Assembly: GCA_003427395.1 (NCBI GenBank)
Contig: BFEA01000011.1
Coordinates: forward strand, 4,852,306 to 4,888,303
Direction: 5' to 3'
Length of the DNA stretch: 35,998 nt
Source of the DNA: Chara braunii
Lineage: Eukaryota; Streptophyta; Charophyceae; Charales; Characeae
Under the pieces are notes generated by a model, which was not told the origin of the DNA, did no database searches, and saw only the letters and a list, made by a program, of their open reading frames with translations. Positions 28,140-35,998 of the stretch are shown in pieces (the stretch's first letter is position 1; every line of letters starts with the position of its first letter). Both the position numbers and the translations under genes were made by a program.

Positions 28140-29896
28140 TACAATACTGCGCGAGCTATGCACGAGGTTTGTGGCGTGGAACAGGCTTGACGTGCCCAAG
28201 TGACGGCCGGAGTGGCGACGTGGGACGGGCCTAACGGTAGACTTGGGGGTAAGGCAGTTGGAGTGACCGAGCAGTGGTGGAGATTAGACGCCGGCAGCGG
28301 AAGGGCCTTGTGGTGATGGTTGACGGTGGTTCTGACGGATTGGGGGTTGGGCCCAGGGCGTCCAGCCGCGTGAGAAATTTTGCATAGTGAGGAACTCGCT
28401 TTTATCTCCATTGCTGCTTCGTCCAAATATGATGTGTGCAAGGTCCCAAAATATGGGTATTCTGTTGTATGCATGTTGTGGCACGAGAGTCTATGGATGA
28501 TGAATGTCTCACTGCCCAAGATAGTTAGATGAGTAAATGTGTGGGCTCTTATAGGCGCATTTATGAGGGATGTTGAGTGTCGACCGTCTGCATCATGATG
28601 GATGCATGAGTGTGTTGGATCTCCCTCCCTTCCCCTGACTCCTTTCTAATCCCAATGCCGCGTGTATGCGCTGGATCGGCGCCAACCTCTTCCCTTTCTC
28701 TCCCTCTTCGTGCACGCAGGAAATCCGGAACAAATGGGTAGGGGTTGCCCCATGAGTTACACTCGATAAGCGGGGAGATCAGTTGCTCACGTCTCCGCGA
28801 CGTGGCTGATATATTTGCGACTTGACCGAGCTCACCTTTGTCCTATTAACTAAACCACGATCACGACCCCAAATCCCTGAAGCAGCATTCAGGTTGAAGC
28901 AGAGACAAAGTAAGACGGGTTCTATTGATCCTTGCATGGAGCCAGCGTTTGTCTTAACGGACGCGAGCGTGAACCCTTGCCCATGCTCACCCTTCGTATC
29001 GGTCCACCGCAGCATGCTGCAATCCTTCTCGATCGCAGACGACGATAGCGTGTACTGTGATGCAGACGTGAGGAACACTTTACGACGAACCGAGCAAATT
29101 TATATGTATAACCCTGCTAGGGCTTGCCACATAGGAGGGAGTGGCTTTATGTTTATTGATCGGTTTCCTTCCCCTCCCCTAATACTGCCCTACACCGATC
29201 TGAGTGTGTTGCCCTGGTCCGTTGCCCACGCCACGTGGCGGCCTCAGTTTAATTGCCGCTAGTGTCGTCAGGGGGATTCGTGTTCCTTGCGAAGACTAGT
29301 CCTGGGATACAAAGGTGCGGCTCGATTCCCAGAACTCTCCCTCAACGCGGGCGTGCTCCCGGCTAACTTTCGAACCTGGGTTCCCTCGGCCCACCAGACA
29401 CTCTGTGACGCCGGGCTAGGATGCCCGCAACTAGACAAATCTGACACTGAGGCCTGTAAATTCCATATTCTTGAGTGGCCGCCGCAAAGTTTGCGTGAAC
29501 CTGAAGCAACAGGGAGCGGTAAATTCCGCTTCCTTGTCCTTTTCTTTTCCTTTTCGTTTCTCTTTCGGGCTTTGTTGATGGGCGACCGAGTAGCGCGTCG
29601 TTTTCCGTCTCCTCTGATGAGAGTAAGTTCTTAAAAGCAGGATAGAGCTGGTCGCTTCAAAATGCTCTTTCTCTCCGTCCCGTGTATCTCTCCCTTGCCC
29701 TCGACGACGGTTCAAACCCAAGAGGAAAACACCTTGGTACGAAACAATAATCCCCCGTTCCGCTCGGGCGATTCAACCCCACTGACAAAAAATCCTCGGA
29801 CCACACCCTTGATTATTCTGATCGGCATTCGCGGGTACGGAACGGTGCGCGGGGTGTGAGGTTAGCGCATCACAGGCGAGTAGGAACCTGGTTTGG
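28140..29896. other. Unassigned sequence
   Basis: Frames of up to about 130 residues overlap on both strands between 28.1 and 29.7 kb, without recognisable domains. Isolated B-box look-alikes (about 29316 plus, 29378 minus, 29730 plus) have no convincing A-box. It may hold exons of an undetected gene or decayed repeats. Confidence 0.35.
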
Positions 29897-30123
29897 TTGC
29901 ACTTACTCGCCAAAATGGGTACGAGGAAACCTGTCATAACTTCTGCCGAGTTTCCTTTTTCAATCCACCACAGAGTGCGACAAGTTCCTGACTCTCTACT
30001 GCTGTTTTGTGGAGGGTCATGCTCGTGACCTCTCCACAAAACAACTTCTTGGCGAGTGCATGTTTAGGCAGACAAAGTGTTTTGACTTTTCTGTAAAAGA
30101 AATATAGTGGCGAGTAAGTGCAA
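29897..30123. mobile_element. Putative MITE with 16-bp perfect terminal inverted repeats
   Basis: TTGCACTTACTCGCCA at 29897-29912 is inverted exactly at 30108-30123. Outside these the flanks keep some inverted similarity (ACCTGG / CAGGCC). Near the middle a 16-bp stem with one bulge (GTTTTGTGGAG...CTCCACAAAAC, 30004-30042) adds a second hairpin. No transposase frame is present, so any element would be non-autonomous; no clear target duplication is visible. Confidence 0.6.
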
Positions 30124-30440
30124 TCAGGCCTCCAGTTCGATACGATTCAAGTTTTTTTCACTCTCCACACATCCGCCACGAATTGTGGCGCAAGTAGTGC
30201 AACTAGGCCCTGAGAGTGCGTCTGCCTGTGAAACAAAGGGGATGAATCTGTTCTAAAAGACGAATGAATATGCCCAAAAAAAAACAGTAGAAGCCGCGAC
30301 AAAAAGGTTTGTCATATTTTGTTAAAACACGATTAACAATAATAAACCATGCATCTGCCCTGTCTTGCTACGAAAAACGAATATCAATTAAAACAAATAC
30401 CTCAGACCGAGGGAAATTCCTGTGTGATTGTTCTAAAAAG
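30124..30440. other. Unassigned sequence
   Basis: Contains CGCCAC GAATT GTGGCG (30171-30187), a short perfect hairpin, followed by GTGCAACTAGGCCCT, which resembles the right end of the neighbouring TIR element. Confidence 0.4.
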
Positions 30441-30714
30441 CGAGTTGCCAGGGGTCGGCCGGCAGCTCACGCCCACTTGCTGTAGCAGGTATCGCACCTA
30501 CTGGTGGGTGCAGCTCCCGCATGTTCCCTCGTCAGAGGCTTGAGGACAGATGTGGCTGCTACGGGGTTCCCCGTAATATTATAACGACTGACAAATAAAG
30601 AATGTCTGAAAGGCCGTCCTGTCCAGATTTGACAGGTAGTTGAATTGGTTGGGCTTAAGGAGGGCATAGTCGCATAGTCTTTAAAAAAAAAAATAAAAAA
30701 AAATCGAGTTGCCA
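30441..30714 (+). mobile_element. Complete SINE-like retroposon with 10-bp target-site duplication
   Basis: CGAGTTGCCA occurs at 30441-30450 and 30705-30714. The 254-bp insert starts GGGGTCGGCCGGCAGCTC and ends in an A-rich tail (30683-30703) with one T. No ORF of note. A possible weak B-box-like stretch (GGTGCAGCTCC) lies near 30508; a tRNA, 5S or 7SL origin is not evident. Confidence 0.8.
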
Positions 30715-31754
30715 ATGCCACATGGGATCTGCAACCGTGGCTGACAAGTCGAGACACAGAACAGGATGATGGACGAAAGTTCGAAGAACGATCTAGGAGG
30801 ATTGCCAGAAGCTAAACTGGATCGTGGTGTCTCAAGTGAAATCGTATGGGTTGAGCCCATGTGAATCTCTTCCTAAGTTTCCAGGCTGCTGTTGCTGCAC
30901 GATTCAACCCAAAAAGGGCTTGGGACTGAGCTTGGCCAGTTTGGCCAGAGCACCCACGGATAGAGAGAATGGGTTGTACATTCTATTCAGGGAAGACGGG
31001 TCATTATCTTTGTATTTAGGAAAATTTTTAGTCTACATGCAGAGAAAATGAACCTGCGTTCTATTCGTGGGGGGGGGGGGGAAGAGGGGTAATCTTTCCT
31101 TCTCTCTATGATCGTTCCAGTTCCCATTTTAACGACGGCCGTTAGGATGACCCAAAGAAGAACACATCAACCCAAAAGAATCCTCCAAACTCTGATAACG
31201 ATATCATTTTTATTTTTATTTTTCCAAAATTTTCATTTTTTTCTTTCTTTCTTTCTAAGAGAAACTTTAGAGAGGTAGAAAGCTATGCTTGCAGGGGTCG
31301 CCTGTATAGTCTTAGGAGTAGTGGGAGAAGGATATGTTCCATGACATGGCAGAACGCCAGTTAAAAATATGTGAGGTGAGAGAAAACTATATGGTTGTAA
31401 TACGCGCTAGCGCAGCGGTAACACTACACTAGTGCATTGCTATTATGATGCGCGGGCGGTGGGGGATCGCACGGGGGCAACTGCGGATAAGTTGTGCTTA
31501 GCCAGAACTAGGTGTTGGGTATGGCGGAGGCGGAGAGGTGATAAAGTGTGTGGGCGTTGAGCTGGAGGCCGCTTCGAGGGGGCACAACCATGCACCTGCC
31601 ATAACCTAATCTTGGCCGACAATAATTGGTAATCCTAGATTGGCTGCAAAAGGAAGGGGAGATGTGTGGGGTCGGTCAATGGGCAAGATCTGCATATCGT
31701 ACATATCAGTATTATAACCTGATCAGCGTTGCCCTCTGATTACAGATACGAAAC
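30715..31754. other. Unassigned sequence with homopolymers and a possible U6 scrap
   Basis: A G run (about 31067-31081) is followed at about 31090-31130 by TAATCTTTCCTTCTCTCTATG, then GATCGTTCCAG and CATTTTAACG. This resembles a degraded antisense U6 5' half (TAATCTTCTCTGTATCGTTCC) but is too diverged to be sure. T-rich sequence follows at 31210-31256. No gene recognised. Confidence 0.35.
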
Positions 31755-32015
31755 ATGATCGTGTTGCAACGACGGTTGCAATTTTATCTGTCCGAAGAGT
31801 TGAAGATGAAGGACAAGAGTGCATCGACAAATGATGATTTCCGGGAGAGAGAGAACGACTTCCTGCCGCAACCAGTATCGCCCACCGTTGCTGACAACGG
31901 GTTTCAAGCTGCGACTGGGGCTGTCCATTGTTGCCCAAGCTCCTACTTCGGGCGTGGTGTTGCTCATGAGTCTCTTACCTTTGGTGCTTTCACAGATTCT
32001 TCATTGGGTTTTTAG
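31755..32015 (+). CDS. Unassigned open frame, possible upstream exon
   Basis: An 86-codon frame from an ATG, with an ordinary, charged N-terminal half (MIVLQRRLQFYLSEELKMKD) and no recognised domain. It lies upstream of, and on the same strand as, the Thr-rich frame at 32435 and could be an exon of that gene, though I cannot identify a convincing donor. Chance is also possible. Confidence 0.2.
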   Translation: MIVLQRRLQFYLSEELKMKDKSASTNDDFRERENDFLPQPVSPTVADNGFQAATGAVHCCPSSYFGRGVAHESLTFGAFTDSSLGF

Positions 32016-32434
32016 ATTCTAACCATTCAGCTTTGTCTTCTCAGTATAAAATAGTACCAATCACGATTGTTTGGGAACTTTGGGGTGTATAATTGGTCTT
32101 TGTGGACTGGTAATTCGTTGACTTTGTTTGTCGACAATGAGAGTAGCGATACTCGCTGGTAGGATTGGTGCTCATTACGATGATTGGCGAAACTCCGCTA
32201 CCTTATTGTTGGTTGGAGGTGTTAATTAGAAGTATACAGAGTGAGACACAGGTAAGAAACTGTCACAGGGGGAACGTTATGCTGCGAGCACGCGGAAAGC
32301 GAATCGGCCGGTGGGTTCGGCGGTCATGTCACCCAACGTCTCGGTCGCCACGAGGGGGACTGACGGCGTTGACGCCATCGCTGTGGAAAATTTAGGTCAA
32401 ACTTCGTGTATGGAGGAGGTTTGACGAGGGCGGA

Positions 32435-33637
32435 ATGGACAGCGATAAGGGCAGGACAAGTAAATCCTGTAGTCAGCGTGCAGATGGCATCCTTGCGAAT
32501 GACGCGCTATCGGATGAAAGGTACGGCAGGGGGACAAAAATGACTTTGACAGCAAATCTACAACAAGCGGTGACAAATTGGATCTACAAGTTGAAGGAGG
32601 GGAAGCGTCGGCTGAGGGAGACGGTGACTCTTGTGTCCTCAACAGTCCGTGATTGGTCTGAAGTTGTAGGGGGGGAGACTTCAAGGACCGCATGGCTGGA
32701 GGATAAGCGGCAGAGGATGATGGATGTCCTTTGGGAGCTTGAAGAGGGGCCTGATCCACAGCTGGATGATCTCCTTGATTGGCAGTTCGTGGACTCCTTG
32801 ATGGGCGATTGCTATGTGATTTACGAGGAAGGGAGCGATCTGTGTGATAAGGGGGCAATAAGCACATCTGGGGAGGTGTTTGTGAGCGCTGCCTCAACTG
32901 GTTTGCAACAACTTTCAGAAGCGACGATGATATCTTCGACAAGATCAACATCAACGATCTTCATTACGACAACAACAACGCTTCTCATGACGACATCTGA
33001 AACAAGTTCGCTGACTATATCTACATCAACAACGCCAATCGTGAAGGCATCATCAACACCAACAATTTTTCAAACGACAACAACAATGAGTCTGACGATG
33101 ACATCTGAAACACTATCTACATCTACAGTGCCAACTGCGATGGCATCATCAACTCCAACAATTTTTCAAACAACAACAACAACAATTTTTCAAACAACAA
33201 CAACAACAATTTTTCAAACAACAACAACAACAATTTTTCAAACGACAACAACAACGATTCGGACGATGACATCTGAAGCACTATTGTCACTACCTACATC
33301 AACAGCGCCAACCACGATGACATCATCAACACCAACAATTTTTCCAACGACAACAACAAAGACTCCGACGATGACATCTGAAATACAATCTGCAGCCATG
33401 ATTGTCTTGCCCGCTTTGATCCACACAATCAGCGTCCAACCAAGATCTGGCGATGGGCTGGCTACTAAGGTGAGGGCTATTCGGTTTCTTCCCGCCCTCT
33501 CGCATGAAAATTTTGACGTGCATGAAATGATGCTCATCTGGCGATGCGGTGAGGGGTGGAAGGACGATGAGTTTTATCCGTGGAACTCGGGAGGAAGAAG
33601 AGAGGTTGCGGAGAGGGGGTTTGGGAGGCAGGGGTGA
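32435..33637 (+). CDS. Hypothetical protein with Thr/Ser-rich repeat domain
   Basis: A 400-codon frame from an ATG (GGAATGG context). Residues 1-150 have mixed composition with likely helices (around 38-68 and 85-104) and an acidic patch (ELEEGPDPQLDDLLDW). Residues 163-316 are mucin-like: roughly 43-residue units containing S-S-T-P-T-I-F-Q-T-T-T-T and M-T-S-E, with an eight-residue TIFQTTTT unit expanded in the third. Residues 320-400 are ordinary again. No signal peptide or membrane segment is evident, so extracellular glycosylation is only a possibility. The frame stays open upstream to a TAG at 32393-32395; an acceptor at that AG could make this an internal exon, and GCG|GTGAGG near 33547 could be a donor. 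I do not recognise the family. Confidence 0.4.
   Translation: MDSDKGRTSKSCSQRADGILANDALSDERYGRGTKMTLTANLQQAVTNWIYKLKEGKRRLRETVTLVSSTVRDWSEVVGGETSRTAWLEDKRQRMMDVLWELEEGPDPQLDDLLDWQFVDSLMGDCYVIYEEGSDLCDKGAISTSGEVFVSAASTGLQQLSEATMISSTRSTSTIFITTTTTLLMTTSETSSLTISTSTTPIVKASSTPTIFQTTTTMSLTMTSETLSTSTVPTAMASSTPTIFQTTTTTIFQTTTTTIFQTTTTTIFQTTTTTIRTMTSEALLSLPTSTAPTTMTSSTPTIFPTTTTKTPTMTSEIQSAAMIVLPALIHTISVQPRSGDGLATKVRAIRFLPALSHENFDVHEMMLIWRCGEGWKDDEFYPWNSGGRREVAERGFGRQG
33156..33262 (+). repeat. 24-bp minisatellite (CAACAACAACAATTTTTCAAA type)
   Basis: Four near-perfect 24-bp units built from (CAA)n and AATTTTTCAAA within the Thr-rich coding frame. In the frame used they encode TIFQTTTT; in the next frame they would encode Asn-rich sequence interrupted by stops. 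Confidence 0.9.
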
Positions 33638-34446
33638 CTTCTTGGTTTGTTTTCTTTCCCTCCCTCCCCCCCTCTTTTCATCTGTGTTGATCTCCCTTGT
33701 TGGGTGAATTCTTCCTCTCTCATGGTACTTGATCTCAGTCCATCTCCATCTCATGGGGCCATGTTCAATCCTTGGTCGTCGTTGGTTAGGGTTTGACTTG
33801 GTTTGATGATGGTCTTTACGTTTAGATTAGAATTTTCTTTCAACTACTGTGCTCCCCTATGCTTTGTGTTTGTGTTNACTACTGATATTTAGGGGAACCT
33901 CGTCGTAATTACAACTGAACTACTAAATTTTCGTGCCTGTTATCAATCTCTTTGCCGTATTGATATCTCCCCTACTCCTCACCGTGTAGAATGATTGAAG
34001 TTGGGATAATTGAGGAGTTTCGTAAGGCAGAGATTGATTCTGCACACAAACGGGGTTAATCCTTCCTCACTGGGGAAGCAATCAATGCCCCGTGACTAGG
34101 CTATATTCGTGTTTTGCAGGGAAGCTGTCTCCAGGGGAGCAGTGGCTGAGGCTCTTCCAGCCCTGATGCGAAGAGGCGTGTGTATAAGTGTTTGCAATCA
34201 ATTTCATAATTGAAGCCTTGGGCACTGGGCCCTTTTGTGTGAAAAAAAAAAAAGAAAAAAAAGAAGTATACAGATTGTAGTGTGTGAATTTTGTGAATGG
34301 TTTGTTGGTTTTGCCCGTGGGTTGGTCTGTCACGTGGGTTGCTGATTTGGATTTTAGTTGGGGGGGTTGCTGATTGGAGGTGCATAGGGTGTAGAGTTTG
34401 AACTTTGTGAATCATTTTGGGATTTTGTTCGTGGGTAAGTCAGATT
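33638..34446. other. Unassigned sequence, 3' flank of the Thr-rich frame
   Basis: Pyrimidine-rich at 33650-33720, an N at 33877, and an A-rich run at 34242-34265 after GGGCACTGGGCCC. No gene recognised. Confidence 0.4.
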
Positions 34447-34448
34447 AG

Positions 34449-34595
34449 GACCCGGTTTCCAGCAGGTGCCGCTCCCCACCAATAGATGGAGCAGCCCGAC
34501 AGATAAGTCCTCAATTCTGAGGGTTCTCTGACCACCGCCAGGATAGAGGGATACTGCAAGGGCTATTTGGTAAAAAAAAAGAAAGGAAAAAAAAG
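34449..34595 (+). mobile_element. LINE-type 3' end with A tail
   Basis: GGACCCGGTTTCCAGC followed by CAGGTGCCGCTCC and CCACCAATAGATGGAGC is the two-hairpin module of the LINE 3' end at 21.07 kb. About 75 bases later comes an A-rich tail (34572-34595). It is probably a severely 5'-truncated insertion or a SINE that borrowed the LINE tail. Confidence 0.65.
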
Positions 34596-34822
34596 ATCAT
34601 TGACAAGTTGTTTTCCTGCTGTTGGTTGGGAATTCGTTAGCTGGGTTGGATATCGCGATATTAGGGTTGCTTAACAATGGCTGTTTGGAGAAGGGGTAGA
34701 TTAGGATTTGGCTTTCTTGAATTAGGGAACGCGATTTTTGTTTCAGGGTTGGGATTGGTATTGGTTGTCATAACCTTGTGGGGCTTCGGTAGGGATAGGT
34801 TTGGCCGAGAGTGCCTTGTTTA

Positions 34823-35259
34823 GGGGCTCGTTCGACACTCCTCGGGCGCCTAAAGTCCCCGAGGAATTGTTCGTTCCACCTATCCTCGGGGATGCAGTCG
34901 GAAAAAAAAAAGTGAAAACACTCCGAGGATTCCCCAGCCATTTCTTCCTTTTGCCCAAGGGACCTCACGAGGTCCCTTGGGCAAAACACGAATCCGCGTT
35001 TCACGGAGAGGAGCGGGCACATGGGCAGAGAGACGTTACAACCGAGAATGTGGATCGTGGCGGCGCCCTATTGGCTGAAGGCCTCAAACACATTTGATTT
35101 TTTTTTCTTTTCTTTTTTCTTGTCTGACATCGTTCGAAGGAAATGTCCTCGGGCGACGTCCCCGAGGACAGGTGGAACGATGGCGGGAATTTCCTTGAAA
35201 ATCTCCAAGGAAACTTCCTTGGGCCCCAAGGACGCCCCAAGGAGTGTCGAACGAGCCCC
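34823..35259. mobile_element. Tourist-like (PIF/Harbinger) MITE, 437 bp
   Basis: GGGGCTCGTTCGACACTCCT at 34823-34842 is repeated exactly inverted at 35240-35259, and TTA flanks both ends (34820-34822 and 35260-35262). A 3-bp TWA target duplication with G-rich TIRs is the hallmark of PIF/Harbinger elements. A subterminal inverted pair, CGTTCCACCT then TCCTCGGGGA, lies near 34872-34894 and 35157-35179. No transposase is encoded; the short frames inside result from the symmetry. Confidence 0.9.
34949..34986. repeat. 38-bp near-perfect palindrome inside the MITE
   Basis: TTTTGCCCAAGGGACCTC and its exact inverse are separated by only AC, giving an 18-bp stem. Confidence 0.95.
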
Positions 35260-35404
35260 TTAGCCCGTTTGGCCGTAGCAAATGATGACGCCGGGCCCAT
35301 TTCCCGGTTATATGAAATCTGCTTTGTTCAAAACAAAAAAAGGGAGAGGATTCAAAAAGAAAAAAAAAAGAAAAAAGGGAGGCTGCCCCCCCGTGAGGAG
35401 AAGG

Positions 35405-35450
35405 CAGCCTTCCAAAAGGCAGCCTTCCAAAAAAAAAAAAAAAAAAAAAC
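35405..35450 (+). repeat. Duplicated GGCAGCCTTCC with A run
   Basis: GGCAGCCTTCCAAAA occurs twice in tandem, the second followed by about 20 A. An inverse copy, GGAGGCTGCC, lies just upstream at 35379-35388. Confidence 0.85.
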
Positions 35451-35491
35451 CTTCATTACAGGCCCAGTGCCCCGGGGCCATGTCCCACTTG

Positions 35492-35529
35492 CACCGTTGA
35501 GTTGAGCTCGCTCGCTCAACTCAATGGTG
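35492..35529. repeat. 16-bp hairpin
   Basis: CACCGTTGAGTTGAGC pairs with GCTCAACTCAATGGTG across a 6-base loop, with one G-T position. Confidence 0.9.
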
Positions 35530-35671
35530 TGACACTCACTTGGGGCTTTAATAATTCCTTGAAAATGAGGAAAGTGAATTTTAAACCACCAGTACTTGGC
35601 CCATACGCCAGCCGCGAATGTGAGACATTCACTGAGTCTGAACAGAGGCAGACCTCACAACTCAGACCCCG

Positions 35672-35672
<1 letters not shown>

Positions 35673-35740
<68 letters not shown>
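35673..35740. repeat. (AAC)n microsatellite
   Basis: About 22 perfect trinucleotide units. The poly-Gln and poly-Cys frames here are artefacts. Confidence 0.95.
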
Positions 35741-35906
35741 TGCTGCTCTCTCTTGCTGCTCTCTAATGCAGGGCACTGCATTGCATTGCACTGCATTGTA
35801 GTTCATTTCAGTTGCAGACCCTTGGGCTCCAAGGATCAAGGATGTGCTATGAATGAATATGGACAGGCTCTAAGGACTAAAAGGCACAGACTTAACAATG
35901 TCAAGG

Positions 35907-35998
35907 GAGGCTGGACCCGTTTTCCAGCATAGCAGGTGTTGCTCCCCACCAATAGATGGAGCCTTTCCCCGGGAGTGCTAGTGGTGCCTGCTCTTACC
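35907..35998 (+). mobile_element. LINE-type 3' end module, third copy, cut by the window edge
   Basis: GCTGGACCCGTTTTCCAGC, a five-base insertion (ATAGC), then GGTGTTGCTCC and CCACCAATAGATGGAGCC repeat the module of 21.07 and 34.45 kb. Any A tail would lie beyond the window. Confidence 0.65.

Noticed and set aside
28779-29262. Overlapping frames of 99-146 codons on both strands
   Set aside because: No recognised domain; the plus frame starts at TTG; strand choice cannot be made.
29290-29745. tRNA or SINE heads suggested by GGCTCGATTCC, GGTTCGAAAG (minus) and GGTTCAAACCC
   Set aside because: These B-box look-alikes lack an A-box at the proper distance.
31090-31130. Third U6 copy
   Set aside because: Resemblance is limited to the GATCGTTCCAG area and a TAATCTT stretch with gaps; too weak to call.
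35673-35801. Poly-Gln / poly-Cys proteins
   Set aside because: They are translations of the (AAC)n microsatellite.

Overview
The window looks like nuclear DNA from a green-lineage eukaryote, most likely a streptophyte alga or early-diverging plant with a repeat-rich genome; a Chara-like alga is my guess, not something the sequence proves. Two U6 snRNA-derived sequences carry the plant-type 3' end (the antisense of CGAGAAATGGTCC), and the LINE remnants carry the zinc-knuckle (zf-RVT-like) region typical of plant L1-like elements. Genes are sparse, simple-sequence DNA is abundant, and nothing resembles an operon.

Layout. 1-1144: GA and TC/TG microsatellites, a poly(A) run between 13-bp direct repeats, and the 3' flank of the first gene. 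1145-6091 (minus): one long uninterrupted gene for a 1648-residue protein with a TPR domain carrying a complete Hsp70/Hsp90 carboxylate clamp, a very long low-complexity middle, and a C-terminal C3HC4 RING finger; it is probably a chaperone-linked ubiquitin ligase. 6154-7190: its pyrimidine-rich leader and a decayed tandem repeat carrying perfect palindromic G-boxes. 7200-10340: GAA, CTCC and CAATT arrays, then about 1.1 kb of almost pure purine. 10.7-12.5 kb: a U6 retropseudogene broken by an A-rich insertion, a homopolymer between direct repeats, a 129-bp foldback, and a tRNA-like SINE head.

12603-14397 and 19260-21054 are a practically identical 1.8-kb pair (one mismatch seen); the first stops at a 497-base gap. 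Between them lie dispersed-repeat pieces, a 189-bp tandem duplication and two tRNA-derived SINE heads. 21056-25284 (minus) is LINE debris: a 5'-truncated element with decayed reverse transcriptase, then a second C-terminal fragment. 25480-26790 holds a three-unit tandem repeat, another dispersed-repeat copy, a SINE and a U6 pseudogene.

26.8-32.4 kb is mostly unassigned, with a TIR element and a SINE with perfect target-site duplications. 32435-33637 (plus) is a possible gene for a 400-residue protein with a Thr/Ser-rich repeat domain. The right end holds two more copies of a conserved two-hairpin module also found at the LINE 3' end, and a complete 437-bp Tourist-like (PIF/Harbinger) MITE with 20-bp perfect TIRs and TTA duplications.

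I see no pathway linking the two protein genes. The coherent story is retroposition: LINE debris, several SINE families, U6 retrocopies and insertions consisting only of A-tail, all with target-primed signatures.
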